NCBI GenBank assembly: GCA_963723205.1
Contig: CAVRQC010000029.1
Location: 1 to 64,000 of the forward strand
Reading direction: 5' to 3'
Source: CAVQBP01 sp963723205
Lineage (GTDB): Bacteria > Bacteroidota > Ignavibacteria > Ignavibacteriales > Ignavibacteriaceae
Length of the DNA stretch: 64,000 nucleotides
In this document: positions 1-8,809 of the stretch, piece by piece
Position numbering within the stretch: the stretch's first letter is position 1
How the letters are laid out: every line of letters starts with the position of its first letter
The notes under the pieces: model-generated
Told to the model about the DNA's origin: nothing
Database searches by the model: none
Seen by the model: the letters and a program-made list of their open reading frames with translations, nothing else
Translations under genes and position numbers: made by a program

Positions 1-682
1 CCACGGGAATAGAATTAACGACCCATTTTTTTGTCCATACCCGGGGAGCTATTTGATTAAATATCTGAGGATTTAACTTTCTTAATTCATCCCGGAATTT
101 AGCCTTAAAGACGATAGATAGAGCTTCAACAGGGAATAGGAATTTATTATGGGAGCTAAACCATTTCTTATCCTTAACTGATAAACCCCCGGCAGTAACT
201 ATATAATGAATATGGGGATGGAAGGAAAGTTTTCTAGACCATGTATGGAGTATTCCAAGGTAAGCTGGTTTACCGCCGATGTGTTTAGGATTAGAGGAGA
301 ATGCATCAATGGTTCTTGCCGAGCAGTTGAATAGGATATTGTAAAAGAGCTTTTGATTGCTTCTGGCAGAGAGCCTTAATTGTTGAGGTAAAGTAAAAGT
401 AACCATAAAGTAATTAACGGGAAGCAGCAGGTCATTGTTTTTGGCTAACCAATCATCAGCATTATTGTTTTGACAATTATTACAGCTTCTATTGCCGCAA
501 GAATGGAAACTGTAATGATAACTTTTACAAGAATTACATTTGTATACATGTCCTCCCATAACGTGAGTGCGGCAAGAAGAGATATCAAACAGAGCTTTCT
601 TATGTGAAGGAAGCATTGAGTGAGAATATTTAGCCAAATAAATATCTCCATAGCTTCTAAAAATCTCCGATAGCTTACCCAC
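1..682 (-). CDS. IS91-family transposase, C-terminus beyond window
   Basis: Reading the minus strand from a GTG at 682 gives an uninterrupted frame to the window edge. The N-terminal part has a Cys cluster (C-N-S-C, then C-G-N-R-S-C-N-N-C) typical of the zinc-binding domain of IS91/Y1 rolling-circle transposases. Further on comes an H-P-H-I-H-Y-I-V-T-A-G-G-L block, the HUH metal-binding motif of the same family. The catalytic tyrosine region would lie left of the window. It starts only 8 bp after the stop of the upstream tyrosine recombinase gene, so the two are probably co-transcribed; this recombinase/IS91 transposase pairing is common in environmental genomes. The start codon is uncertain because no strong ribosome site is seen. 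Confidence 0.85.
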   Translation of the reverse strand, partial: MGKLSEIFRSYGDIYLAKYSHSMLPSHKKALFDISSCRTHVMGGHVYKCNSCKSYHYSFHSCGNRSCNNCQNNNADDWLAKNNDLLLPVNYFMVTFTLPQQLRLSARSNQKLFYNILFNCSARTIDAFSSNPKHIGGKPAYLGILHTWSRKLSFHPHIHYIVTAGGLSVKDKKWFSSHNKFLFPVEALSIVFKAKFRDELRKLNPQIFNQIAPRVWTKKWVVNSIPV

Positions 683-690
683 GGCAGGAT

Positions 691-1560
691 TTATATGAGG
701 TCGTTCATTAAGTTATTTATTTTTTGGTAAGTATTAGATTTAATTAAAGGAGTTAGTTGGGTATAGATCATAGTAGTTCTAATAGAGGAATGCCCGAGAA
801 AATCTTGAATAATTCTAATATCGGTACCGTCTTCCAATAAATGAGTAGCATAGGAATGCCGGAGGGTATGTACGGAAGCGTCCTTGTTGATACCGGTCTG
901 TTTAAGAGATTTCTTAAAGACAGTTTGGATGCTGTTGTCAGGAAGAGGTTTAATAGAAGTAGACTCATTGTTCTGTCCTCTACCGGGAGCAGGAAAGACA
1001 AGCAAAGGATTTCTGTGAGTTTTATAATGAAGTCTAAGTAATTTAAGAGTAGCTTCCGGCAGAGGCACATACCGGTCATGATTACCTTTAGCTTTCTGAA
1101 TATGGATTAACATTCTTTTACCGTCAACCTGGTTAACTTTCAGGCCTACGCCTTCATTTAATCTAAGACCGCAAGAGTAGATAAGGGTTAAACAAGCCCG
1201 GTGTCTGAGTACACGAATATTCTTAAGTATTTTCCTTACTTCTTCTCTGCTAAGGATAACCGGAAGTTTGAAGACACGTTTGGGGCGTATAATATTAAAA
1301 ACATTGAATTTTTCATTAAGGGTTTTTTCATAAAAGAATTTAATTGCACATAGAGCAATAGTCATAGCAGCACGTGAGTAGTTCTTGGTATTCTTGAGAA
1401 ACAGAAAATATTGCCGAATTTCTTCCTCAGAAATGGAATCGAGAGGTTTGTTAAAATACTCAATAAATTTTACTACACGGTAAGAATAAGTTTCTTGAGT
1501 CCGTTGAGAAAGACCGAAAAGCTGCATATTTTCGTTAAGTCTTTGAATTAGTTCGTTCAT
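691..1560 (-). CDS. Tyrosine recombinase (IS91-associated, XerD-like)
   Basis: Site-specific DNA recombinase of 289 residues, the usual length for phage-integrase-type proteins. The N-terminal SAM-like core-binding domain covers about residues 1-95 and the catalytic domain about 100-285. Visible active-site residues are Arg133 (C-G-L-R-L), Lys158, His231/Arg234 (H-T-L-R-H-S), His257 (L-G-H) and nucleophile Tyr266 (T-T-M-I-Y-T). There is no extra segment between boxes II and III of the kind that marks true integron integrases, so it is probably the partner of the downstream IS91 transposase. Yet it is transcribed away from the attC-like array that begins at 1655, the same layout as intI and its cassettes. 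ATG with GAGG 8-10 bp upstream supports the start. Confidence 0.88.
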   Translation of the reverse strand: MNELIQRLNENMQLFGLSQRTQETYSYRVVKFIEYFNKPLDSISEEEIRQYFLFLKNTKNYSRAAMTIALCAIKFFYEKTLNEKFNVFNIIRPKRVFKLPVILSREEVRKILKNIRVLRHRACLTLIYSCGLRLNEGVGLKVNQVDGKRMLIHIQKAKGNHDRYVPLPEATLKLLRLHYKTHRNPLLVFPAPGRGQNNESTSIKPLPDNSIQTVFKKSLKQTGINKDASVHTLRHSYATHLLEDGTDIRIIQDFLGHSSIRTTMIYTQLTPLIKSNTYQKINNLMNDLI

Positions 1561-1654
1561 AGTATACCTCGCTAGATTATTGATGGTAGAAAAAATTATT
1601 TAGATGGGGTATACTTTATAAAAAGCAGGGATGCAATAAAATAGATAGAATGCC
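1561..1654. promoter_or_regulatory. Divergent upstream region of recombinase with inverted repeat
   Basis: This 94-bp AT-rich gap holds the start region of the recombinase. The 8-bp inverted repeat AGTATACC (1561-1568) and GGTATACT (1608-1615) brackets 39 bp. It could be an operator, an element end, or an attI-like region, since it sits between a recombinase and the first attC-like site. No activity can be read from sequence alone. Confidence 0.35.
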
Positions 1655-1985
1655 GAATAACCCCCCGCCGCTTGCGGCTTAGTTCAACAAAGCATTTTAA
1701 GTTGACAGCATTTTACGCATTTGGCTTTTTAGAGATTTTTGAGGTAGATGATCCAACCTACGCTAAAGCTTCGGTTGGTAAACCGCATAAAGTATCTTGC
1801 CTACCAATTTTGGTAGGTAAATTCAACATAGTCAAATTAATTAATAGTCTTGCAAACTGTGCTTATGAAAAAAGATCCTTCCTATCGTCAGGACAAGCTT
1901 AAGCACAGTTTGCCTAATCTTTGGCATTAATAAATAAAATTAGTTTCTTGTTTCGGGCTGCAGCTTAAATGCAAGGTCGTTAGGC
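1655..1985 (+). repeat. attC-like cassette site A (331 bp)
   Basis: Begins with GAATAACC and ends with GTTAGGC, which fits the integron GTTRRRY box. The inner arms CGCTTGCGG near the left end and GGGCTGCAGCTTA near the right end are related to the other three sites. The interior contains nested hairpins: CCAACC...GGTTGG (1753-1778), CTACCA...TGGTAG, and GCAAACTGTGCTTA...TAAGCACAGTTTGC (1853-1906). Its right end GTTAGGCACAG (1979-1989) is the exact reverse complement of the bases opening site B (3708-3718), as expected for the two ends of one cassette. A short ORF inside it, encoding a Y-A-K-A-S-V-G-K peptide, is a by-product of the repeat. Confidence 0.7.
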
Positions 1986-2093
1986 ACAGGGAACATATTG
2001 ACTATGAACTTGAAAACTGAAAATAAATATCAAATTTTATGATTTAATTAAAAAAACTTGTATTCAATAATTATTAAATAGGTATAGATTCAA

Positions 2094-3631
2094 ATGAGAA
2101 ATAAAAATCATTTAATGAAACTAATGTTTTTCATAACATTAATAGTTTGCTTTCAGATACTTGTTGCACAAAACAAAAAAGAGGCACAAACAAGTGAGCG
2201 TGCAACCAATACGACATTCCTCAACCCAATTCTTGCTGGTGATTTTCCAGATCCGACAATCATGCGGGATGGGAAAGATTATTACATGACTCATTCTTCG
2301 ATGTATTATGTGCCAGGATTGTTGGTTTTCCACTCTACCGACCTGGTCATTTGGGAACCAATAAGCAATGCTTTGAATACCTACATCGCTTCTGTTTGGG
2401 CACCCGATATGTGCAAGTACAAAGACAAATTCTATATTTATTTTACGGTAGCCGGCAAGGGTAATTTTGTTGTTTATGCAGACACTCCTTACGGCCCCTG
2501 GAGTAAGCCGGTCGATTTAAAACTCGATGGAATAGATCCCGGTCATGTCGTAGATGATAACGGACAGTGATGGCTTTTTATGGGTGGAGGATACCGGGTA
2601 AAGCTGACAGCGGATGGGCTTTCTGTTGTTCCAGGCACACGTAAAAAAGTTTATGATGGTTGGGTATTCCCAATTGAATGGGAAACAGATGGGTTTAATC
2701 TGGAAGGCCCCAAACTCAAAAAAATAGGTGATTACTATTATTACCTGTCTGCGGAAGGTGGTACAGCTGGTCCTCCAACATGTCATATGATTATTGTTGC
2801 CCGTTCAAAGTCAATAGATGGTCCTTGGGAGAATGCACCTAACAATCCATTGGTCTATACATGGAAAGATTCAGAGAAATGGTGGGCAAAAGGACATGGC
2901 TCACTAATAGACACTCCCGATGGTAAATGGTGGGTCGTTTATCATGCCTATGAAAACGGTTTTCTTGGCATGGGACGGCAGACTTTGATTGAACCCGTTG
3001 AAATTAACAAACAGGGTTGGTTAGTAGCGCCCTCCGGCACAGCTATCGAAAAGCCCATGACGATACCAATAAAATCTGATAAATCAATCAACAGGCTGGC
3101 TCATTTAAATGAATTCAGGATTGGTTATGAATGGAAGTTTTTTAAGAAGTACAATTTGGGAAGAGCATTGTTTAAAGATGGTGTGCTCACTCTGAAAGCA
3201 CAAGATCAAACCCCAGATGAATCTGCTCCAATGCTGTTTGTTCCCGGGGTGCATAATTATGAAATAAGCGCTAAAATAGATATTGACTCTACTGCTGCGG
3301 GAGGATTGGTTCTTTTCTATAACGATGACTATTATGTAGGTACAGGCTTTGACACCCAAAAAAGAATCCGATGGAGAAAAGGCGGTATTAAAGGCACATG
3401 GGAGCATACAAAAGGCACACAAATATGGTTGAAAATCCGAACTGTTAATCATATTGTAACCGGTTATTATAGTCACGATGGAATTAATTGGAAAAAGGAA
3501 ATTTGGTGATGGATATTTCAGGCTACCATCATAACACTTTATATGGTTTTATAAGTGTTTTACCCGGATTGTTTGCGTATGGAAAAGGTGAAGTGAGATT
3601 CAGTAATTTTGAGTTTAAGATATTAGAATAA
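2094..3631 (+). pseudogene. Broken GH43 glycosidase (arabinanase/xylosidase type) in cassette 1
   Basis: Once read through, this encodes a secreted GH43 five-bladed propeller enzyme acting on arabinan or xylan side chains. A signal peptide precedes an F-P-D-P-T motif carrying the catalytic base Asp. An I-D-P-G-H segment supplies the second Asp, and F-N-L-E-G-P carries the acid Glu. A concanavalin-like GH43 C-terminal domain follows from about 3100. The frame is interrupted by TGA at 2568-2570 (G-Q-stop-W-L-F), where homologues would have a coding residue. A one-base shift near 3505 moves the last ~40 residues (M-D-I-S-G-Y-H-H...) into another frame, ending at 3631. It is the single gene between attC-like sites A and B. 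No T9SS tail is present. Confidence 0.8.
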
Positions 3632-3711
3632 AAAGTTAGTCAAATACCAATGGCAACTAAAAAAAATTTATTAATTAATTTCGTACAAAATCCAAGTTAA
3701 ATGGCATCTGT

Positions 3712-3934
3712 GCCTAACCCGCCAATCAAGCTGACGCCGTTTTCGCATTTGGCATTTTTGTAATTATTGATTTTGGGTTTCCGTTTTAGTTAACTTGTTC
3801 AAGGTAGTTTACTAAATTAATTAATCTGCAAACCGTGTGTGCGAGAAAATTTACACACGGTTTGCTAAATCTTCGGCATTAAGTTTTAAGCGACATTGTT
3901 GTTATGGGCTGCGGCTTAGCAGCAACGCCTAGGC
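3712..3934 (+). repeat. attC-like cassette site B (223 bp)
   Basis: Opens with GCCTAACCCGCCAATCAAGC and closes with GGGCTGCGGCTTAGCAGCAACGCCTAGGC (3906-3934). The arms CCAATCAAGC and GCTTAGC can pair with extrahelical bases, as in integron attC stems. Interior stem: GCAAACCGTGTGTGCG against ACACACGGTTTGC. It is the shortest of the four sites. Its right end CTAGGCGAAA (3929-3938) is the reverse complement of TTTCGCCTAG at 4885-4894, which opens site C. Confidence 0.7.
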
Positions 3935-3955
3935 GAAAGTAGAAAAGATAATTAT

Positions 3956-4850
3956 ATGAAAATGTACATAAAAATATTTTCTAAAATTATTGCATCAAAT
4001 ATTTTCATCGGTATAATATTTTTTACGAGCTGTCAATCTCCAATTGAACCAATCGAATCAGACAATCCATCAATATATTTTGAATCCAAAGGATTTTTTG
4101 CATTCCCTCAAAAATTATCAATTGATAAATATGGATTAGCTACTTATGAAATCACCTACCCTACTTTACAACTACAATTATCCGAGGAAGAATTAAATGA
4201 GCTCAAATTTTATTTAAAAAACTTAGATAATTATCAAGATTCATATCCCAGCAATGTACTAGATGATACTTATTATACAATTACTTTGACAACAGATACA
4301 CGCACAAGAAGCGTGGAATATTCTAATTATTCAATTAGAAATAATCCGGAATTGGGAAACTTGGAAAAACTTACCGACAGTTTGTTAGAATTATGCAAAC
4401 GCATATATAATGAAAAATCTACATGGGAAGGATTAACATATCAGTTTATATTAAATGATTCTGTTTATTCACAAAACGATACGATTAAATATACTTGTAG
4501 GATAATCAATTCAACAGATAAAAAAAGAAGCGTCTGATTTTAAAAATAATTATAAAATTCAACTGATTATTCAAAGTGAACTCAATGCTGAACCACATAT
4601 ATATTTATTTTTACCAAGCAATTCAGATATTGATGCAGATACAGCATCACCTTCGAAATTAGATATTAATTCTGGAGAGGAAATAGAAATAGCAAGTATT
4701 TTTAACCAAGAATTTTACGATTCAAATCACGACATTAATTATAAAGGATTACCCATTGGGACATATACGATTATAATCCGTTTACTCGGGGCAAAAAATA
4801 TTTATGGTGTAATTCCATATTCAAAGCAATATATTATAGATATACATTAG
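3956..4850 (+). pseudogene. Frameshifted lipoprotein, BsuPI-like C-terminal domain (cassette 2)
   Basis: An ATG at 3956, 20 bp after the cassette boundary, starts a lipoprotein (signal ending F-F-T-S-C). The first frame stops at 4537 just after an A7 run in GATAAAAAAAGAAG (about 4519-4525). Removing one A continues the protein smoothly for another ~108 residues to TAG at 4850. The joined protein of about 298 residues has a C-terminal beta-rich segment resembling the BsuPI-type domain (PF12690-like). That resemblance rests on pattern only. The break may be a real mutation, a sequencing error in the homopolymer, or slippage on A7. Cargo of the second cassette; function unknown. Confidence 0.6.
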
Positions 4851-4888
4851 TTAAAATAGCTTTATTCTAATGAGCATAAAAACATTTC

Positions 4889-5205
4889 GCCTAGCATAGC
4901 AATTTAAGTTGACAGCATTTTGCCCATTTGGCATTTTTGAGGTTTTAGAAGTAGATGATCCAACCTACGCAAAAGCTTCGGTTGGTAAACCGCATAAAGT
5001 ATCTTGCCTGCCAATTTTGGCAGGTAAATTCAACGTAGTCAAATTAAATAATAGTCTTGCAAAACATGCGTATGTGAAAAAACAATTTACGCACAGTTTG
5101 CTTAATCTTCGGCAGTAGTAAATAAATTAAGTTTCTTGTTCCAACCTTCGTTTTTCAAACTTCGGTTGGTAAATTGGGCTGCAACTTAATTGCGGTTCGT
5201 TATAC
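4889..5205 (+). repeat. attC-like cassette site C (317 bp)
   Basis: Opens with GCCTAGCATAGCAATTTAAG and closes with GGGCTGCAACTTAATTGCGG followed by GTTATAC (5199-5205), a perfect GTTRRRY box. The interior is closely similar to site A, including the CCAACCTACGC...CTTCGGTTGG hairpin (4960-4985), CCTGCCAATTTTGGCAGG, and the GCAAAA...TTTGC stem. A second CCAACC...GGTTGG hairpin (about 5140-5170) is present here but absent from site A. The end GTTATACCGTT (5199-5209) is the reverse complement of AACGGTATAAC (5873-5883) at the start of site D. Confidence 0.75.
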
Positions 5206-5227
5206 CGTTAATAAAATATTGATAAAA

Positions 5228-5859
5228 ATGGTTGTTGAAAAAAATGTCCAATTTGTGACTCCAAACTTTTATTAAGATTTGATATTAATTTTAAGCCAGA
5301 ACCCAATTATATCTTTGACTGCGAAAATCTAACTCACGGAAAAATTTCTTTTACAGTTGAGGAAATATATCGCAACCAAGAACTATATAATTTTGTTAAC
5401 ACAAATGGGAAAGGATTCGGATATTATATTTATAAACGCAGTAAAGAATTGAATGATAATGATAAGAAGGAACTCGATAATATTATAAAATTAAAAATGT
5501 ATGAAATTCTTAAACATTATGTTAAATGCAGAGTAGGTGGCTGCTATTCAGCAATCTTTAAATATTTATTAATTCCTTACCTTGACGATATTAATGTATT
5601 ATCTGCATTTTTAAAATCAAAATATATAAACGAATTTGGTAGGCAGCCCATAATGAAATCTACCAATGGAGAGAAAATATATTATGATTTATATTATGAT
5701 TTTTTGCTTGTGGATAGCAAATCTATTAAGGAATTTTTAGCAAAAGCATTTCCAAAATATTATAATGACTTTTTTGAAAATATAATGCCTAATGAAAGAT
5801 ATTCTTTTATAGACTATAAAAATAAAAAAGTGATTTACAATGATTTAGAATTGGAATAA
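5228..5859 (+). pseudogene. Frameshifted Cys-rich hypothetical protein (cassette 3)
   Basis: An ATG at 5228 reads M-V-V-E-K and then meets an A7 run (5238-5244). If that run were A8 the frame would pass into C-P-I-C-D-S-K and continue without a stop to TAA at 5859, about 210 residues. As given, only a downstream TTG at 5449 opens the longer part (136 residues). The N-terminal C-x-x-C plus later Cys residues (K-C-R-V-G-G-C) suggest a metal-binding protein, but no known family is recognised. It is the only gene of the third cassette, starting 23 bp after the boundary. Confidence 0.55.
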
Positions 5860-5876
5860 GTGAAATTATGTAAACG

Positions 5877-6195
5877 GTATAACCCGCCAATCAAGCGGAC
5901 GCCATTTTCGCAATTGGCATTTTAGAGATTTTTATAGTAGATGATCTCCGCCGGAGGCGGACAGACCGCATAAAGTATCTTGCCTGCCAATTTTGGCAGG
6001 TAAATTCAACTTAGTCAAATAAATTAATTATATTGCAAACTGTGCTTGTCGTAAACAGAGATCGTGATTTTCATCGGGACAGGATTAAGCACAGCTTAAT
6101 CTTCGGCAGAAGTGATAAAAGTAAGTTTCTTGTTTCAACCTATACTAAAGTTCCCCTTGGTAAATTGGGCTGCGGCTTAATTGCGGTCGTTATAT
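5877..6195 (+). repeat. attC-like cassette site D (319 bp)
   Basis: Opens with GTATAACCCGCCAATCAAGC and ends GGGCTGCGGCTTAATTGCGG plus GTTATAT (6189-6195). The two outer arms pair well: CGCCAATCAAGC against GCTTAATTGCGG with bulged bases. The interior matches sites A and C, except that the CCAACC...GGTTGG hairpin is replaced in the same position by a different palindrome, CTCCGCCGGAGGCGG (about 5945-5960). A TTTCATCGGGACAGG block sits in the loop of the GCACAG stem. It is the last recognisable site of the array. Confidence 0.75.
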
Positions 6196-6204
6196 TTCAA
6201 AAAA

Positions 6205-6489
6205 ATGAGAGAAGAATTAAAAATAGAAATTGATAATTTCGTCTCTTTTTTTTACGATCAGCTCATCAGTATTATTAATTCAAAATTTACCGTGAATTCA
6301 AATAATAACAATTTTACAATCTTACTAATAATCCCATATTTATCAGTACGTGCGTCTGTATTACTTTCTCAACAAATTGGTATTATTGCATATATTGGCA
6401 AATATTGTTCTAAAGAGTTACAACCGATTTTTAATGAATTCTCCTGCATATTGGATAAGCTGCAAATTGTTATTAAACAAAAATTATGA
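6205..6489 (+). CDS. Small hypothetical protein (cassette 4)
   Basis: A 95-residue product beginning M-R-E-E-L-K-I, with ATG only 10 bp after the GTTATAT box, a position typical of genes at the start of an integron cassette. The middle contains a hydrophobic stretch (F-T-I-L-L-I-I-P-Y-L) that may be membrane-associated or buried helix. No family recognised. No attC-like site follows before the next gene, so the cassette is either the last one or has lost its right end. Confidence 0.55.
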   Translation: MREELKIEIDNFVSFFYDQLISIINSKFTVNSNNNNFTILLIIPYLSVRASVLLSQQIGIIAYIGKYCSKELQPIFNEFSCILDKLQIVIKQKL

Positions 6490-6538
6490 ATAATTTTAAT
6501 CTGTAAATTATAAATCAGTTTTGGTGGGCAATCAAAAC

Positions 6539-8062
6539 ATGAAATATATAATAATAGTATTTGCACCTTTATTAATATATAGCTGCAGCGGAAGTAAACC
6601 GTTTCAATATCCTGATCCTTCAAGTACAGCCACAGCGGGAAGCTTTAATTATATTAAAGGGGAATATCAATTTGGTGAAAAAAAATATAATGCAGATTAT
6701 GGAACTATAACCCTACCCGAAAACCGGAGTAATCCCCATTCAAGACTCATTCATCTTCCCGTGATCCGAATTCATGCTTCCATAGAAAATATTGAAGAAC
6801 CTGTTTTTGTGCTAGGAGGCGGCCCGGGAATGTCTAATATGGGCTTCCGTCCTATAGACTCATTATTATATAACCATGATTTTGTTATTGTTGGTTACAG
6901 AGGTGTTGATGGTTCAACAGTACTCGATTGTCCCGAGGTTAGTGAAGCATACGAGAATGGAGAAGATGATCTATTAGGTGAACAATCGCTGCGGATAATT
7001 GGTGAGGCATGGACAAAGTGCTTTAATCGTTTTAAATCTGCAGGAGTTGATTTGAATGGTTATACAATACCTGAGACTGTTGAGGATATAGAAGTTGTAC
7101 GGAAAGTTTTGAATTATAACAGAATCAATTTAATAAGCGAGAGTTACGGTACTCGGGTTGCTTATATTTATGGTTTAATTCACCCGGGTGTAATTCGGCG
7201 TTCAATTATGATTGCCTTTAATCCACCGGGAAGATTCTTTTATGATCCTAAAATAACAGATGAAAAAATCAGATATTATTCTAAGTTATGGGGAAAAGAC
7301 TCATCTATGATAGAAAAATCTCCGAATTTGGAATTAACAATGCGAAAGGTTCTTAAAGATATGCCGCCCAAATGGGGCTTCTTTCCCATAAATCCTGGCA
7401 AAGTTAAAGTTGTAACATTCGCACTTCTTTTTCAGCGAACTACTTCAGCAATGGTTTTTGATTCTTATGTCGCAGCAGAAAAAGGGGATTATAGCGGATT
7501 AGCACTGATGTCAATGGCATTTGACTATGTATTTCCTGACATGTCTGTTTGGGGGGATGCAGCAATAAAAGCTGTAAGTATCGATTATGATTCAATTAAA
7601 ATTTATTCAGCTGTCAATCGCCAAGATGAAATCTTAGGAGCACCGATGAATCAACTTGCGTGGGAGCCATTGAAATACAGCAGTTTTGTTATTGAAATGA
7701 TTCCAGATAGTTTACGGTGCCCGGCATTCTCTAACGTTGAAACATTAATTCTAAGTGGCAGTGTTGATTTTTCCACACCTGCAGAATATGGGAAAGAATT
7801 TCTTCCTTATCTGAGGAATGGCAGGCAGGTTATAATTTCAGAAGCAGGACATGTAGGAGATATCCGGTATTTACAGCTGGATGCAATCAATGGACTTATA
7901 AGTGATTATATTAATAAAGGAATTGTCGATACTTCCAAAATCAGATATGTCCCGATGGATTTTAAAGTAAGCTGGGGATTTCCCGCAATAGCAAAAACTG
8001 TCCTTGGTCTAATTGGTATAGTAACACTTTTGTTTGTTGCAAGTATTGTATGGATTTTTTAA
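6539..8062 (+). CDS. Alpha/beta-hydrolase lipoprotein (peptidase S33-like)
   Basis: A 507-residue hydrolase with a lipoprotein signal (lipobox I-Y-S-C, Cys16), so probably anchored in a periplasmic or outer-membrane leaflet. Alpha/beta-hydrolase features: G-G-G-P-G oxyanion loop at about 93-97, nucleophile Ser202 in S-E-S-Y-G, an acidic residue in S-G-S-V-D-F and the His in E-A-G-H-V-G. The pattern resembles proline iminopeptidase/tripeptidyl (TAP-like) hydrolases of family S33. A hydrophobic C-terminal helix (last ~25 residues) may be a second membrane anchor, which is unusual for the family. ATG 6539 is preferred over the TTG 18 bp upstream because it gives the canonical signal. Substrate unknown. 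Confidence 0.8.
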   Translation: MKYIIIVFAPLLIYSCSGSKPFQYPDPSSTATAGSFNYIKGEYQFGEKKYNADYGTITLPENRSNPHSRLIHLPVIRIHASIENIEEPVFVLGGGPGMSNMGFRPIDSLLYNHDFVIVGYRGVDGSTVLDCPEVSEAYENGEDDLLGEQSLRIIGEAWTKCFNRFKSAGVDLNGYTIPETVEDIEVVRKVLNYNRINLISESYGTRVAYIYGLIHPGVIRRSIMIAFNPPGRFFYDPKITDEKIRYYSKLWGKDSSMIEKSPNLELTMRKVLKDMPPKWGFFPINPGKVKVVTFALLFQRTTSAMVFDSYVAAEKGDYSGLALMSMAFDYVFPDMSVWGDAAIKAVSIDYDSIKIYSAVNRQDEILGAPMNQLAWEPLKYSSFVIEMIPDSLRCPAFSNVETLILSGSVDFSTPAEYGKEFLPYLRNGRQVIISEAGHVGDIRYLQLDAINGLISDYINKGIVDTSKIRYVPMDFKVSWGFPAIAKTVLGLIGIVTLLFVASIVWIF

Positions 8063-8197
8063 GTTTTTTATTTGATACCAGTACAATACTTGTAACCTTA
8101 ACTTCATATATTTAAATGTATTATAAATAATCCTGAAAAATGACTTTAATTATTAATAAGTTAATTATTTTTACTAACAATTCAAGAATTTAACACC

Positions 8198-8383
8198 CTA
8201 ATTTTCTCTCCTCATCCTCCTAATCTTTTCCTCCATCCCTTTTTTCAGCACTTCTACTTCTGCTAAAATCTCATCTTGACTTATCAATCCTTTTTTTTCA
8301 AGAATCTTTATTAAAGCCTGTACTTCGAGCATGGTGGATAAAACCAACTCTTCAATTGATACCATAGGTTTATCTTTCGACAT
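8198..8383 (-). CDS. Small conserved hypothetical protein, 61 aa
   Basis: Starts at ATG 8383 behind a GAGGGG ribosome site and encodes M-S-K-D-K-P...R-R-E-N, a short, charged, probably helical protein. A Leu/Val heptad-like middle (L-V-L-S-T-M-L-E-V-Q-A-L) and a Lys/Glu-rich C-terminus suggest a coiled coil. A relative fused to its upstream partner occurs at 9440-9815. The upstream reading frame (8370-8520) ends by overlapping this start by 14 bp, so the pair was probably translationally coupled. No family recognised. Confidence 0.6.
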   Translation of the reverse strand: MSKDKPMVSIEELVLSTMLEVQALIKILEKKGLISQDEILAEVEVLKKGMEEKIRRMRREN

Positions 8384-8520
8384 AATACCCCTCAAGTTTA
8401 AGTTTTCCCGCCTTAATTCCCGGTTTTTCTTCCGGTGATTTTTTATTATAAAATTCTTTGGCTGTATAATAAATATCATCAAGAGTTTTTAAAGACAAGC
8501 TATCGCAGTTCTGTTTGCGG
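8370..8520 (-). pseudogene. 3' fragment of upstream partner gene
   Basis: Minus-strand frame reading K-Q-N-C-D-S-L-S-L-K-T-L-D-D-I-Y-Y-T-A-K-E-F-Y and ending at TAA 8370-8372, inside the start of the 61-aa gene. The same peptide, nearly unchanged, occurs in the copy at 9440-9815, where about 35 more N-terminal residues are kept. Here the similarity stops at about 8520, so the 5' half of the gene is missing. Function unknown. Confidence 0.6.
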
Positions 8521-8809
8521 GTAATGAGCTATTTATGTGTCATAAGTAAATGTCTAAATGTGAAATATATCTCAACATCAGTTTTTGATTATTATTATAA
8601 TTTCACAGGATTTATCAGGAATGGGTCTTGTAAAACACTAGCAGATAACTATCTTTCATTTCCTCACTTTCGGGATCTGATTATTGAATATCATACAACT
8701 ATTGCAGCAGATAAAAATAAAATACATACAGCCGTTAAAATTTTGTTTATATTACTGATACAACAAAAAACTCATAAATCAAACATCATAATTAAAATAG
8801 GAGTAAAAA

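Noticed and set aside
445..651. 68-aa minus-strand ORF
   Set aside because: It is a wrong-frame shadow inside the IS91 transposase, whose own frame shows the Cys cluster and HUH motif.
691..1560. Recombinase as a true integron integrase
   Set aside because: The segment between boxes II and III is short and lacks the integrase-specific insert; the downstream IS91 transposase explains it better.
1672..1902. 76-aa plus-strand ORF with a Y-A-K-A-S-V-G-K peptide, and its relative at 4909-5118
   Set aside because: Both lie inside attC-like sites and arise from the shared repeat sequence; the homologous interval of site D does not keep the frame.
2568..2570. TGA in the GH43 gene as a recoded sense codon
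   Set aside because: Other genes here use TGA as a normal stop and the same gene has a second frame break, so decay is simpler.
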